A stretch of 64,000 nucleotides of DNA from Sphingopyxis sp. DBS4 (GTDB lineage Bacteria > Pseudomonadota > Alphaproteobacteria > Sphingomonadales > Sphingomonadaceae). Under the pieces are notes generated by a model. It searched no databases. It had not been told where the DNA came from and saw nothing but the letters and a program-made list of their open reading frames with translations. The DNA is taken from assembly GCF_024628865.1 (NCBI RefSeq), contig NZ_CP102384.1:2739001-2803000 (forward strand), given 5' to 3'. The first letter of the stretch is position 1, and each line of letters starts with the position of its first letter. Both the position numbers and the translations under genes were made by a program. Shown in pieces: positions 56,266 to 62,671 of this stretch.

Positions 56266-57204
56266 TCAAAAGGTTTTCAGCAGCGCTTCGATATCATCCA
56301 TCGAAATCACGCTCACCGTCTCGACCTCTCCCGATGCGCTGCGCTTGACCATCGGCGACAGTATCTTGCCGCCGAATTCGACGAACCGGGTGACGCCGAT
56401 GCCCTCCATCGCGCCGACGCTCTCGCGCCAGCGGACGCGGCCGGTGACCTGCTGGACCAGCAGATCGCGGATCGCGTCGGCATCGCTGACCGGGCTCGCG
56501 GTGACGTTCGCGACCACGGGCACCAGCGGCGCGGCAGGCGGGTTCGCGCCGAGCGCTTCGGCCATCGCATCGGCGGCTCCCTGCATCAAGGGACAGTGGA
56601 AGGGCGCCGATACCGGCAGCAGGACGCCGCGCTTGATTCCGAAATCCTTGACCAGCGCCACCGCGCGCTCGATCGCGCCCTTGTGTCCCGAGATCACGAC
56701 CTGCGACGGATCATTGTCGTTGGCGACGGTGCAGACCTCGCCCTCTGCGGCCGCGTCGGCGAGTTTCTGCGCGGTGTCGATGTCGGCGCCGAGCAGCGCC
56801 GCCATCGCGCCGACCCCGACCGGCACCGCCGCCTGCATCGCCTGCCCGCGCGTCTTGAGCAGCCGCGCCGCTGTCGCAAGGTCGAAAGCGCCGGCCGCAC
56901 AGAGCGCGCTATATTCACCGAGACTGTGGCCCGCGACATAGGCGGCCTTGGTGGCGAGCGTCACGCCGCCCTCTTTCTCCAGCACGCGCAGCGTCGCGAC
57001 CGCGTTCGCCATGATCGCGGGCTGGGCGTTTTCGGTGAGGGTCAGTTCATCCTCGGGGCCTTCGCTCATCAGCTTGAAGAGATTCTGGCCGAGCGCATCG
57101 TCGACTTCCTGAAAAACCTCGCGCGCCACGGGCGACGCATCGGCGAGCGCCTTGCCCATGCCGACCGCCTGACTGCCCTGACCCGGAAAGATGAATGCGC
57201 GCAT
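56266..57204 (-). CDS. fabD: Malonyl-CoA:ACP transacylase
   Basis: This 312-residue enzyme loads malonate onto ACP. The opening FIFPGQGSQAVGMGKALA, the nucleophile AGHSLGEYSALCAAGAF with Ser near residue 91, and the histidine in VSAPFHCPLMQGAA near 200 are the standard set. I take the ATG at 57204 over 57222 because the N-terminus then matches the family. The stop codon touches the inverted-repeat cassette, yet the C-terminus looks complete. Confidence 0.96.
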   Translation of the reverse strand: MRAFIFPGQGSQAVGMGKALADASPVAREVFQEVDDALGQNLFKLMSEGPEDELTLTENAQPAIMANAVATLRVLEKEGGVTLATKAAYVAGHSLGEYSALCAAGAFDLATAARLLKTRGQAMQAAVPVGVGAMAALLGADIDTAQKLADAAAEGEVCTVANDNDPSQVVISGHKGAIERAVALVKDFGIKRGVLLPVSAPFHCPLMQGAADAMAEALGANPPAAPLVPVVANVTASPVSDADAIRDLLVQQVTGRVRWRESVGAMEGIGVTRFVEFGGKILSPMVKRSASGEVETVSVISMDDIEALLKTF

Positions 57205-57219
57205 GACCCTGCCTCTCTT

Positions 57220-57293
57220 CATTCGTCGTCCCAGCGAAAGCTGGGACCGTTGACTTTCCCGCTCCAGCGATCCCAGCTTGCGCTGGGATGACG
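57220..57293. repeat. Palindromic repeat, family E
   Basis: Short palindromes GTCCCAGCGAAAGCTGGGAC and ATCCCAGCTTGCGCTGGGAT lie in a row, with CGTC/GACG at the outer edges. It fills the gap between the LD-carboxypeptidase gene and fabD. It has the general form of the family A repeat but a different core. Confidence 0.8.
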
Positions 57294-57318
57294 GAAATGG
57301 ATGGCCGCGCCTATTCTT

Positions 57319-58146
57319 TCACCCCGCGCGATGCAAGCCGAAGGGCACGACCTTGTTCGCCGCATCGTGCCCGATGTCGGCGCGGCCGAGCCATGGGATG
57401 CCGGTGCGCGCGCACCAGTCGCGGGCGATCTCCTCGGCCTCCAGGCCGAACGGCCGGTCGTTCTCGGGCACGTCGCTGACGCGCCCCAGCCGCAGCCCGG
57501 CGAGCCCGCGCGGCGCCAGACAGGTCGCGACATGGAAAAAGGCGCGGTCGAAGGCGTAGAGATATTCGCTCACCTCCTCGACCAGCAGCACATGCCCCGC
57601 AAGGTCGGGCTCGAGCGGCGTGCCGAGCAGCATCGACAGCGTCATCAGGTTGAACGCCGCATGGCGCGCCCCATGCTCCAGCCCCGGCTCGCACGCCGCC
57701 GGATCGCGCGCGACGAGCCAGTCGAGCGCGCGCATCACCGCCGCATCGCCGCCCGCGCGGCGAATGTCGGCGACCATCGGGCCGTGCGCAACATGATCGA
57801 AGCCGTCGCGATAGAGACACCCCAGCAGATTGCCCTGATCCGAATAGCCGAGAAACGCCTTGCCCCGCGCGACCGGGGTCATCGCCGCGACCGCGTCCTC
57901 GGCGATCCGGCACGCGCCATAGCCGCCCCGCGCGAACCAGATCGCGTCGATGTCGGGGCGGTTCGCCATTTCGACCAGCGCGGCGAAACGATGCCCGTCC
58001 TCGCCCGCGAAATGGCCGTGGACCGCGAAACATTGCTCGTCGAAGATCAGCTCGACGTCGGGATAACCAAGGCTCGCGATCGCGCGCACCGCTTCGGCAT
58101 CATCAGGGAGGATGGGGGTGGAAGGAGCGACGATTCCGATGCGCAT
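57319..58146 (-). CDS. LD-carboxypeptidase (peptidase S66)
   Basis: The 275-residue protein is of the LdcA/MccF family. The nucleophile serine lies in AFLGYSDQGNLLG near 103, preceded by IWFARGGYGACRIA near 71. The glutamate lies in LLVEEVSEYLYAFDRAFFH near 180, and the histidine in RADIGHDAANKVVPFGL near 257. LdcA enzymes remove the terminal D-Ala from recycled muropeptides in the cytoplasm. It is divergent from the Mpl-like ligase gene, whose substrate is its likely product. Confidence 0.9.
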   Translation of the reverse strand: MRIGIVAPSTPILPDDAEAVRAIASLGYPDVELIFDEQCFAVHGHFAGEDGHRFAALVEMANRPDIDAIWFARGGYGACRIAEDAVAAMTPVARGKAFLGYSDQGNLLGCLYRDGFDHVAHGPMVADIRRAGGDAAVMRALDWLVARDPAACEPGLEHGARHAAFNLMTLSMLLGTPLEPDLAGHVLLVEEVSEYLYAFDRAFFHVATCLAPRGLAGLRLGRVSDVPENDRPFGLEAEEIARDWCARTGIPWLGRADIGHDAANKVVPFGLHRAG

Positions 58147-58167
58147 GACTTGAAACTACCCCGCGAT

Positions 58168-58249
58168 CCGTTCGCATCGAGCGAAATCGAGATGCCCTCC
58201 GGCCTTGCGCCATCCCGATAGGTGTCTCGACTTCGCTCGACACGAACGG
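58168..58249. repeat. Palindromic repeat, family B copy 2
   Basis: It has the same 25-base arms as the copy at 36781-36863 (CCGTTCGCATCGAGCGAAAT here) with a different interior. It lies in the divergent spacer of the LD-carboxypeptidase and Mpl-like genes. Both copies are thus next to a Mur-ligase gene. Confidence 0.9.
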
Positions 58250-58303
58250 AATTCACGATGGGTGCCGGTTGCAAACCCTTCGCCAAGCCCATATCGCGCC
58301 GCC

Positions 58304-59683
58304 ATGTCGGAAAACAAATCCTATTTCTTCTGCGGCATCGGCGGGTCGGGCATGTTGCCGCTCGCGATGATCGTGGCGGCGCGGGGCGCCGCGGTCGCCG
58401 GGTCGGATCGCAGCCGCGATCAGGGGCGCACGCCCGGCAAGTTCGACTGGATCGAACGGCAGGGTATCGCCCTCTTCCCGCAGGACGGCAGCGGCGTCGC
58501 GGTGGGCCAGACGCTCGTCGCCTCGGCCGCGATCGAGGACAGTGTGCCCGACATCGCCGCCGCGAATAGGCTCGGCCTCGCGCGCCTGACCCGCGCCGAC
58601 CTCAACGCAGCGCTGTTCAACGACGCCGCACAGGCCATCGGCGTCGGCGGCACCAGCGGCAAGTCGACCGTCACCGGCATGATCGGCTGGATATTGGAAC
58701 GCGCCGGCCGCAGGCCGACCGTGATGAACGGCGCGGTGATGCGCAATTTCGCTACCCCCGACACGCCCTTCGCCAGCGCACTCGTCGGCGACGCCGCGAC
58801 CTATGTGAGCGAAGTCGACGAAAGCGACGGCTCAATCACCCTCTACCGCCCCGACGTCGCGGTGGTCACCAACATCAGCCTCGACCACAAGAGCCTGGCC
58901 GAACTGCACCAGCTCTTCGGCGATTTCGCGGCGAAGGCACGCGTCGCCGTCGTCAACGCCGACGATACGGAATCGGCTCCGCTGCTCGGCGGCGGCAATG
59001 TGATGCGCTTCGGCTTTTCCGAGATGGCGGCGATGCGCGGCAGCGATTTCGAAGCCTTGCCGGACGGCTGCCGCTTCATGATCCATTTCGCGGGCGACAC
59101 CCATGACGTCCACCTGCGGATGCCCGGCCGCCACAATGCCGCCAACGCCCTCGCGGCCATCGCGGCGGCGCGCGCGGTGAATGTGCCGGTCGCGCAATCA
59201 GCCGCTGCGCTGGCCGACTTTGCCGGACTTGCCCGTCGCTACGAAGTTTTGGGTCGGGCGAAGGATGTTACCGTCATCGACGATTTCGCGCACAATCCCG
59301 ATAAGGTCGCCGCGACCCTCGCCGCTGTTGCCGAACTGCCGGGCCGCGCATTGATCTTCTTCCAGCCGCACGGCTATGGTCCGCTCCGCCAGATGGGTAG
59401 GGAACTTGCCGCGAGTTTCGCCAATGGGATGCGCGACGGCGACAAGCTCTACGTCAGCGACCCCGTCTATTTCGGCGGCACCGTCGATCGCAGCACCGGC
59501 AGCGAAGCGCTGGTCGCCGCCATCGTCGGCGCGGGCGCCGAGGCCGTCCACCTTACCACCCGCGCCGAATGCGGCGCCGCGATGCTGGAAGAGGCGCGGC
59601 CGGGCGACCGCATCCTGATCCTCGGCGCGCGCGACGATACGCTGACCGAGTTCGGGCGCGAGCTGCTGGAGAAGCTGACATAA
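58304..59683 (+). CDS. Mur ligase family protein, Mpl-like (murein peptide ligase)
   Basis: The 459-residue ligase opens FFCGIGGSGMLPLAMIVAA and has the ATP loop GVGGTSGKSTVTGMIGWIL near 110, EVDESDGSITLYRPDVAVV near 172, and IDDFAHNPDKVAATLAAV near 325. It is MurC-like but has a divergent P-loop (GTSGKST). A true murC is present in the dcw cluster. Beside an LD-carboxypeptidase gene, the best guess is Mpl, which reattaches recycled tripeptide to UDP-MurNAc. A second MurC-type role cannot be excluded. Confidence 0.8.
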   Translation: MSENKSYFFCGIGGSGMLPLAMIVAARGAAVAGSDRSRDQGRTPGKFDWIERQGIALFPQDGSGVAVGQTLVASAAIEDSVPDIAAANRLGLARLTRADLNAALFNDAAQAIGVGGTSGKSTVTGMIGWILERAGRRPTVMNGAVMRNFATPDTPFASALVGDAATYVSEVDESDGSITLYRPDVAVVTNISLDHKSLAELHQLFGDFAAKARVAVVNADDTESAPLLGGGNVMRFGFSEMAAMRGSDFEALPDGCRFMIHFAGDTHDVHLRMPGRHNAANALAAIAAARAVNVPVAQSAAALADFAGLARRYEVLGRAKDVTVIDDFAHNPDKVAATLAAVAELPGRALIFFQPHGYGPLRQMGRELAASFANGMRDGDKLYVSDPVYFGGTVDRSTGSEALVAAIVGAGAEAVHLTTRAECGAAMLEEARPGDRILILGARDDTLTEFGRELLEKLT

Positions 59684-59686
59684 TTC

Positions 59687-59863
59687 CTTCTCCCCTTGCG
59701 GGAGAAGGATACGGAGCCTTGCGCCGCAGGCTCTAGGCGCAGTTGGATGAGGGGTTGCGAGCCTTTGGCTCGCGCGGTCCCGCGGACCGCCGCCCCCTCA
59801 CCCAGCTTCGACTAGCCGGCAAGCTGGCAAGTCTTCACAACCCTCTCCCGCAAGGGGAGAGGG
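59687..59863. repeat. Palindromic repeat, family D, with terminator-like hairpin
   Basis: It begins with the hairpin CTTCTCCCCTTGCGGGAGAAG just after the ligase stop codon and ends with CTCTCCCGCAAGGGGAGAG. The interior contains CGCGGTCCCGCGGACCGC and other short palindromes. It likely terminates the mpl-like transcript before the ribosomal operon. Confidence 0.8.
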
Positions 59864-59871
59864 GACTCTGC

Positions 59872-59899
59872 TTGATTTCCACCCGCGAATCTGTATAGG
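59872..59899 (+). promoter_or_regulatory. Candidate promoter of the rpsF operon
   Basis: TTGATT (59872-59877), a 16-base spacer and TATAGG (59894-59899) fit a sigma-70 promoter. It lies about 135 bases before rpsF, leaving a structured leader. Confidence 0.55.
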
Positions 59900-59910
59900 C
59901 GCCCTCATTC

Positions 59911-59937
59911 GGGGCGAGGCCTTGCGCCTGTCGCCCC
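59911..59937 (+). promoter_or_regulatory. Leader hairpin upstream of rpsF
   Basis: GGGGCGA (59911-59917) pairs with TCGCCCC (59931-59937), with an inner GGC/GCC pairing. A second structured part with repeated GCCGGA follows at 59954-59974. Many bacteria have an S6:S18-binding leader here; I cannot show that this one is that motif. Confidence 0.4.
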
Positions 59938-60033
59938 GTTTGCTTTGCACGACTACGCAAAGCCGGACGACAGCCGGAGGGGTTTCGCGATCGGCGCGGA
60001 ATCAGCGATCGGCCAAATCGAAGGACGCGAACC

Positions 60034-60399
60034 ATGCCGTTTTACGAGCATGTCTTTATCGCGCGTCAGGATCTGAGCCAGGCTCAGGTCGACGCGCTGG
60101 CGGAAACCGTCACCAACGTCATCGGCGAGTATAAGGGCACGGTCCACAAGACCGAGACCTGGGGCCTCAAGCAGCTCGCCTACAAGATCCAGAAGAACCG
60201 CAAGGGTCACTATGTGATGCTCTCGGCCGAAGTCACCGGCGAAGCGATCGCGGAGATCGAGCGTCAGGCTGCGATCAACGAAGACATCATCCGCTGGCTC
60301 ACCATCAAGGTCGACGAACTCGAAAAGGGTCCGTCGGTGATGATGCGCAAGCAGGAACGCCGCGGCGGCCGTGGCCGTGACCGCGACGGCGAAGAATAA
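60034..60399 (+). CDS. rpsF: 30S ribosomal protein S6
   Basis: The 121-residue protein opens [20 protein letters not shown] and contains [20 protein letters not shown] near 42 and [20 protein letters not shown]. The C-terminal tail is Arg/Gly-rich. S6 binds S18 and the central domain of 16S rRNA. It leads the rpsF-rpsR-rplI operon. The gap to rpsR is 11 bases with a clear ribosome site. Confidence 0.98.
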   Translation: MPFYEHVFIARQDLSQAQVDALAETVTNVIGEYKGTVHKTETWGLKQLAYKIQKNRKGHYVMLSAEVTGEAIAEIERQAAINEDIIRWLTIKVDELEKGPSVMMRKQERRGGRGRDRDGEE

Positions 60400-60410
60400 G
60401 GAACAGCAAT

Positions 60411-60635
60411 ATGGCACGACCCTTTTTCCGCCGCCGCAAGACCTGCCCCTTCAGCGCGAAGGACGCACCGGTCATCGATTACAAGGACGTCCGCCTGCTC
60501 CAGGGTTACCTGTCGGAGCGCGGCAAGATCGTCCCGTCGCGGATCACCGCGGTATCCACCAAGAAGCAGCGTGAGCTGGCGAAGGCGATCAAGCGCTCGC
60601 GCCACATCGGCCTGCTCCCCTACATCGTGAAGTAA
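60411..60635 (+). CDS. rpsR: 30S ribosomal protein S18
   Basis: The 74-residue protein reads [20 protein letters not shown] at the start, then [20 protein letters not shown] and the rRNA-binding [20 protein letters not shown]. It is the partner of S6 in the 30S platform. Only one cysteine is present near the N-terminus, so it has no four-cysteine zinc site. Spacing to rplI is 13 bases with AAGGAGGGC. Confidence 0.98.
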   Translation: MARPFFRRRKTCPFSAKDAPVIDYKDVRLLQGYLSERGKIVPSRITAVSTKKQRELAKAIKRSRHIGLLPYIVK

Positions 60636-60648
60636 GGAGGGCAGCGTC

Positions 60649-61284
60649 ATGGAAATCATCCTGCTCGAACGTATCGAGAAACTGGGCGGTATCGGCGACG
60701 TCGTCACCGTCAAGAACGGCTTTGCCCGCAACTTCCTGTTGCCCAACAACAAGGCGCTGCGCGCGAACGACGCGAACCGCAAGCTGTTCGAAGCCAATCG
60801 TGCGAAGATCGAGGCCGATAACGCCGAACGCCGCACCGCCGCCGAGGGGCGCTCGAAGGACATCGACGGCAAGCAGGTCGTCCTGATCCGCCAGGCGTCG
60901 AACACCGGCCAACTTTACGGCTCGGTTTCGGTGCGCGACATCGTCGACGCGCTGGTCGAGGACGGCGCCGCGAACATCACCAAGGCGATGGTCGAGCTCG
61001 AACGCCCGATCAAGTCGCTCGGCCTGTTCGACGTCAAGGTCAAGCTGCACCCCGAAGTCGTCGTGACGGTCGGCGTGAACGTCGCCCGCTCGCCCGACGA
61101 GGCCGAGATGCAGAAGCAGGGCATCGACGTCATCGCCGCGATGTTCGAGGAAGAACAGGCTGCCGCTGCCGCGGTCGCGCTGGAACCCGACAGCGAGGAC
61201 GAGTTCGAGGAAGCGACCCCGCCGTCGGAAATCGCCGCCGAGGAAACTCCGGCCGCGGACGCAGAGGAAGGCGAAGAGGCCTAA
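60649..61284 (+). CDS. rplI: 50S ribosomal protein L9
   Basis: The 211-residue protein starts MEIILLERIEKLGGIGDVVT and has VKNGFARNFLLPNNKALRAN, the N-terminal rRNA-binding domain. The central helix and C-terminal domain end near residue 150. The last 55 residues are acidic and Ala/Glu-rich (such as EEEQAAAAAVALEPDSEDEF), an extension beyond the roughly 150-residue E. coli form. It is common in alphaproteobacteria. A strong terminator follows. Confidence 0.98.
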   Translation: MEIILLERIEKLGGIGDVVTVKNGFARNFLLPNNKALRANDANRKLFEANRAKIEADNAERRTAAEGRSKDIDGKQVVLIRQASNTGQLYGSVSVRDIVDALVEDGAANITKAMVELERPIKSLGLFDVKVKLHPEVVVTVGVNVARSPDEAEMQKQGIDVIAAMFEEEQAAAAAVALEPDSEDEFEEATPPSEIAAEETPAADAEEGEEA

Positions 61285-61313
61285 GGCCGATCTTCTTCCC
61301 GCGAGACAGAAAA

Positions 61314-61345
61314 GGCTCCGGAACCCAGCGTTCCGGAGCCTTTTT
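61314..61345 (+). terminator. Rho-independent terminator of the rpsF operon
   Basis: GGCTCCGGAAC and GTTCCGGAGCC form an 11-bp stem with a five-base loop, followed at once by TTTTT. It lies 30 bases after the rplI stop codon. Confidence 0.95.
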
Positions 61346-61409
61346 CTTTACCTGAAACAGTCGGTGCGGACGCCTGCTTCGGGGTGGAGAGCGGCCCCTT
61401 CCCAACTTT

Positions 61410-61626
61410 CGTCATTCCCGCGACAGCGGGAACCCAGAGCGTGCATCGGCTGACCCCACTCTGGGTTCCCGCTTTCGCGGGAATGACGAAGATAAGAGAT
61501 GCTGCGCGCGACTTTCAGTCTCTCGTCATCCCAGACTTGATCCGGGATCCATTCTCTCGGCGCCGGATGAATGGATCCCGGATCAAGTCCGGGATGACGA
61601 CGTTACTCAGGTCCGCTTCCGGTCTT
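61410..61626. repeat. Dispersed compound palindromic repeat, family A copy 2
   Basis: This is the second copy of the 217-base element at 18202-18418, in the same orientation and without gaps. The interior of the second palindrome (61554-61569, CTCTCGGCGCCGGATG) is the inverse complement, with one mismatch, of the same positions in copy 1 (CATCCGGCGCTGAGAG). The first palindrome and the linkers are not inverted. It lies between the rplI terminator and folE. Confidence 0.94.
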
Positions 61627-61638
61627 TTCCGGCCGCCC

Positions 61639-62235
61639 TCAATACCCCATCAGGCTCAGCACTTCCTTGCGGCTGCGCTCGTCGTCGAGGAAGCAGCCGA
61701 GCAGACGGCTGGTCACCATGCCGACGCCGGGGGTGCGGACGCCGCGGCCGGTCATACAGCCGTGCTGCGCATCGATCACCACCGCGACGCCCTGCGGGTG
61801 CAGATTGTCCCAGATGCATTTGGCGACCTCGGCAGTCAGCCGCTCCTGCACCTGCAGCCGCCGCGCGAAACCATTGAGCACGCGCGCGAGCTTCGAGATG
61901 CCGACGACGCGGTCGCGCGGCAGATAGGCGATCGACGCCTTGCCGGTGATCGGCGCCATATGATGCTCGCAATGCGACTGGAACGGAATATCGCGCAGCA
62001 GCACGATCTCGTCATAGCCGCCGACCTCCTCGAAGGTGCGCGACAGGTGAACCGCGGGATCGTCCTCATAGCCCTGGCAATATTCGAGCCACGCGCGCGC
62101 CACCCGCCGCGGCGTGTCGATCAGCCCCTCGCGCGCCGGATCGTCCCCGGCCCATTCGATCAGCGTCCGGACCGCGTCGAGTACATGACCGGGCACGACC
62201 GGTTTGCCGTCCGGGCCCAGTTCCACTTTTGTCAT
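61639..62235 (-). CDS. folE: GTP cyclohydrolase I
   Basis: The 198-residue enzyme converts GTP to dihydroneopterin triphosphate in folate synthesis. Zinc ligands are visible in FQSHCEHHMAPITGKASIAY near 90 and in QHGCMTGRGVRTPG near 160. LPRDRVVGISKLARVLNGFA and RLQVQERLTAEVA between them are standard. I take the ATG at 62235 because GGACGGGG precedes it and the N-terminus fits; the frame is open to 62448. It is divergent from the TonB receptor region. Confidence 0.97.
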   Translation of the reverse strand: MTKVELGPDGKPVVPGHVLDAVRTLIEWAGDDPAREGLIDTPRRVARAWLEYCQGYEDDPAVHLSRTFEEVGGYDEIVLLRDIPFQSHCEHHMAPITGKASIAYLPRDRVVGISKLARVLNGFARRLQVQERLTAEVAKCIWDNLHPQGVAVVIDAQHGCMTGRGVRTPGVGMVTSRLLGCFLDDERSRKEVLSLMGY

Positions 62236-62410
62236 CACCCCGTCCTTACTGTTGCATCGATGCCGCACATTTCGCCATGAAATGGGCGATGCGCAACCCC
62301 GCAAACCCAAGAAATTCCTGCGCCGGGCCAAGTTTACGTTGCGGAATCTGTGCTTTTCCAGCTTTGGGACTCGCTTGAATTTCCGCGCATTTTCGGCGCG
62401 AACAAGTGGC

Positions 62411-62426
62411 TTGACGCTTTCGTCAA
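62411..62426. promoter_or_regulatory. Palindrome in folE/TonB-receptor spacer
   Basis: TTGACGCTTTCGTCAA is a perfect 6-base inverted repeat that also looks like a -35 box. I could not find a matching -10 box at the right distance. The rest of the spacer from 62236 to 62519 shows no gene or known RNA motif that I can support. Confidence 0.4.
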
Positions 62427-62519
62427 CTCGGCGCACCTTCATGGTCATTACAGAGTTCGCTCAAGCGGACCGTAATCCGGAGAGCCCGGCGTAGTCCCCG
62501 ACGCCGGTGGGAGAGGACG

Positions 62520-62615
62520 ATGACCAGCACAGCTGGCAAGCGGGATATGCCGAGGCACCAGACCGATCCGGTCCGGCGCCCTTTGCCACGTCTGGTCACC
62601 ATCCCTCCCCTTTAA
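62520..62615 (+). CDS. Possible 31-residue leader ORF upstream of TonB receptor
   Basis: An ATG at 62520 has a strong ribosome site (GGGAGAGG, three bases before it) and opens a 31-codon frame beginning MTSTAGKRDMPRHQTDPVRR. The product is basic with no recognisable domain. The DNA of the ORF contains nested inverted repeats, ACCAGAC facing GTCTGGT with GACCGATCCGGTC inside, so translation could affect an RNA structure. The next gene starts 56 bases later. It may be a leader peptide or chance. Confidence 0.4.
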   Translation: MTSTAGKRDMPRHQTDPVRRPLPRLVTIPPL

Positions 62616-62671
62616 GCACAAATTCGAGTTTGGGCGGCCCGCGACGCGGGTTCGAAAAAGGGAGGATGTAA

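Noticed and set aside
62440..62520. Stretch resembling a cobalamin or FMN riboswitch (CCGGAGAGCCCGGC, GGTGGGAGAGG)
   Set aside because: Only fragments resemble the B12 or FMN boxes, and the remaining conserved elements and pairing are missing.
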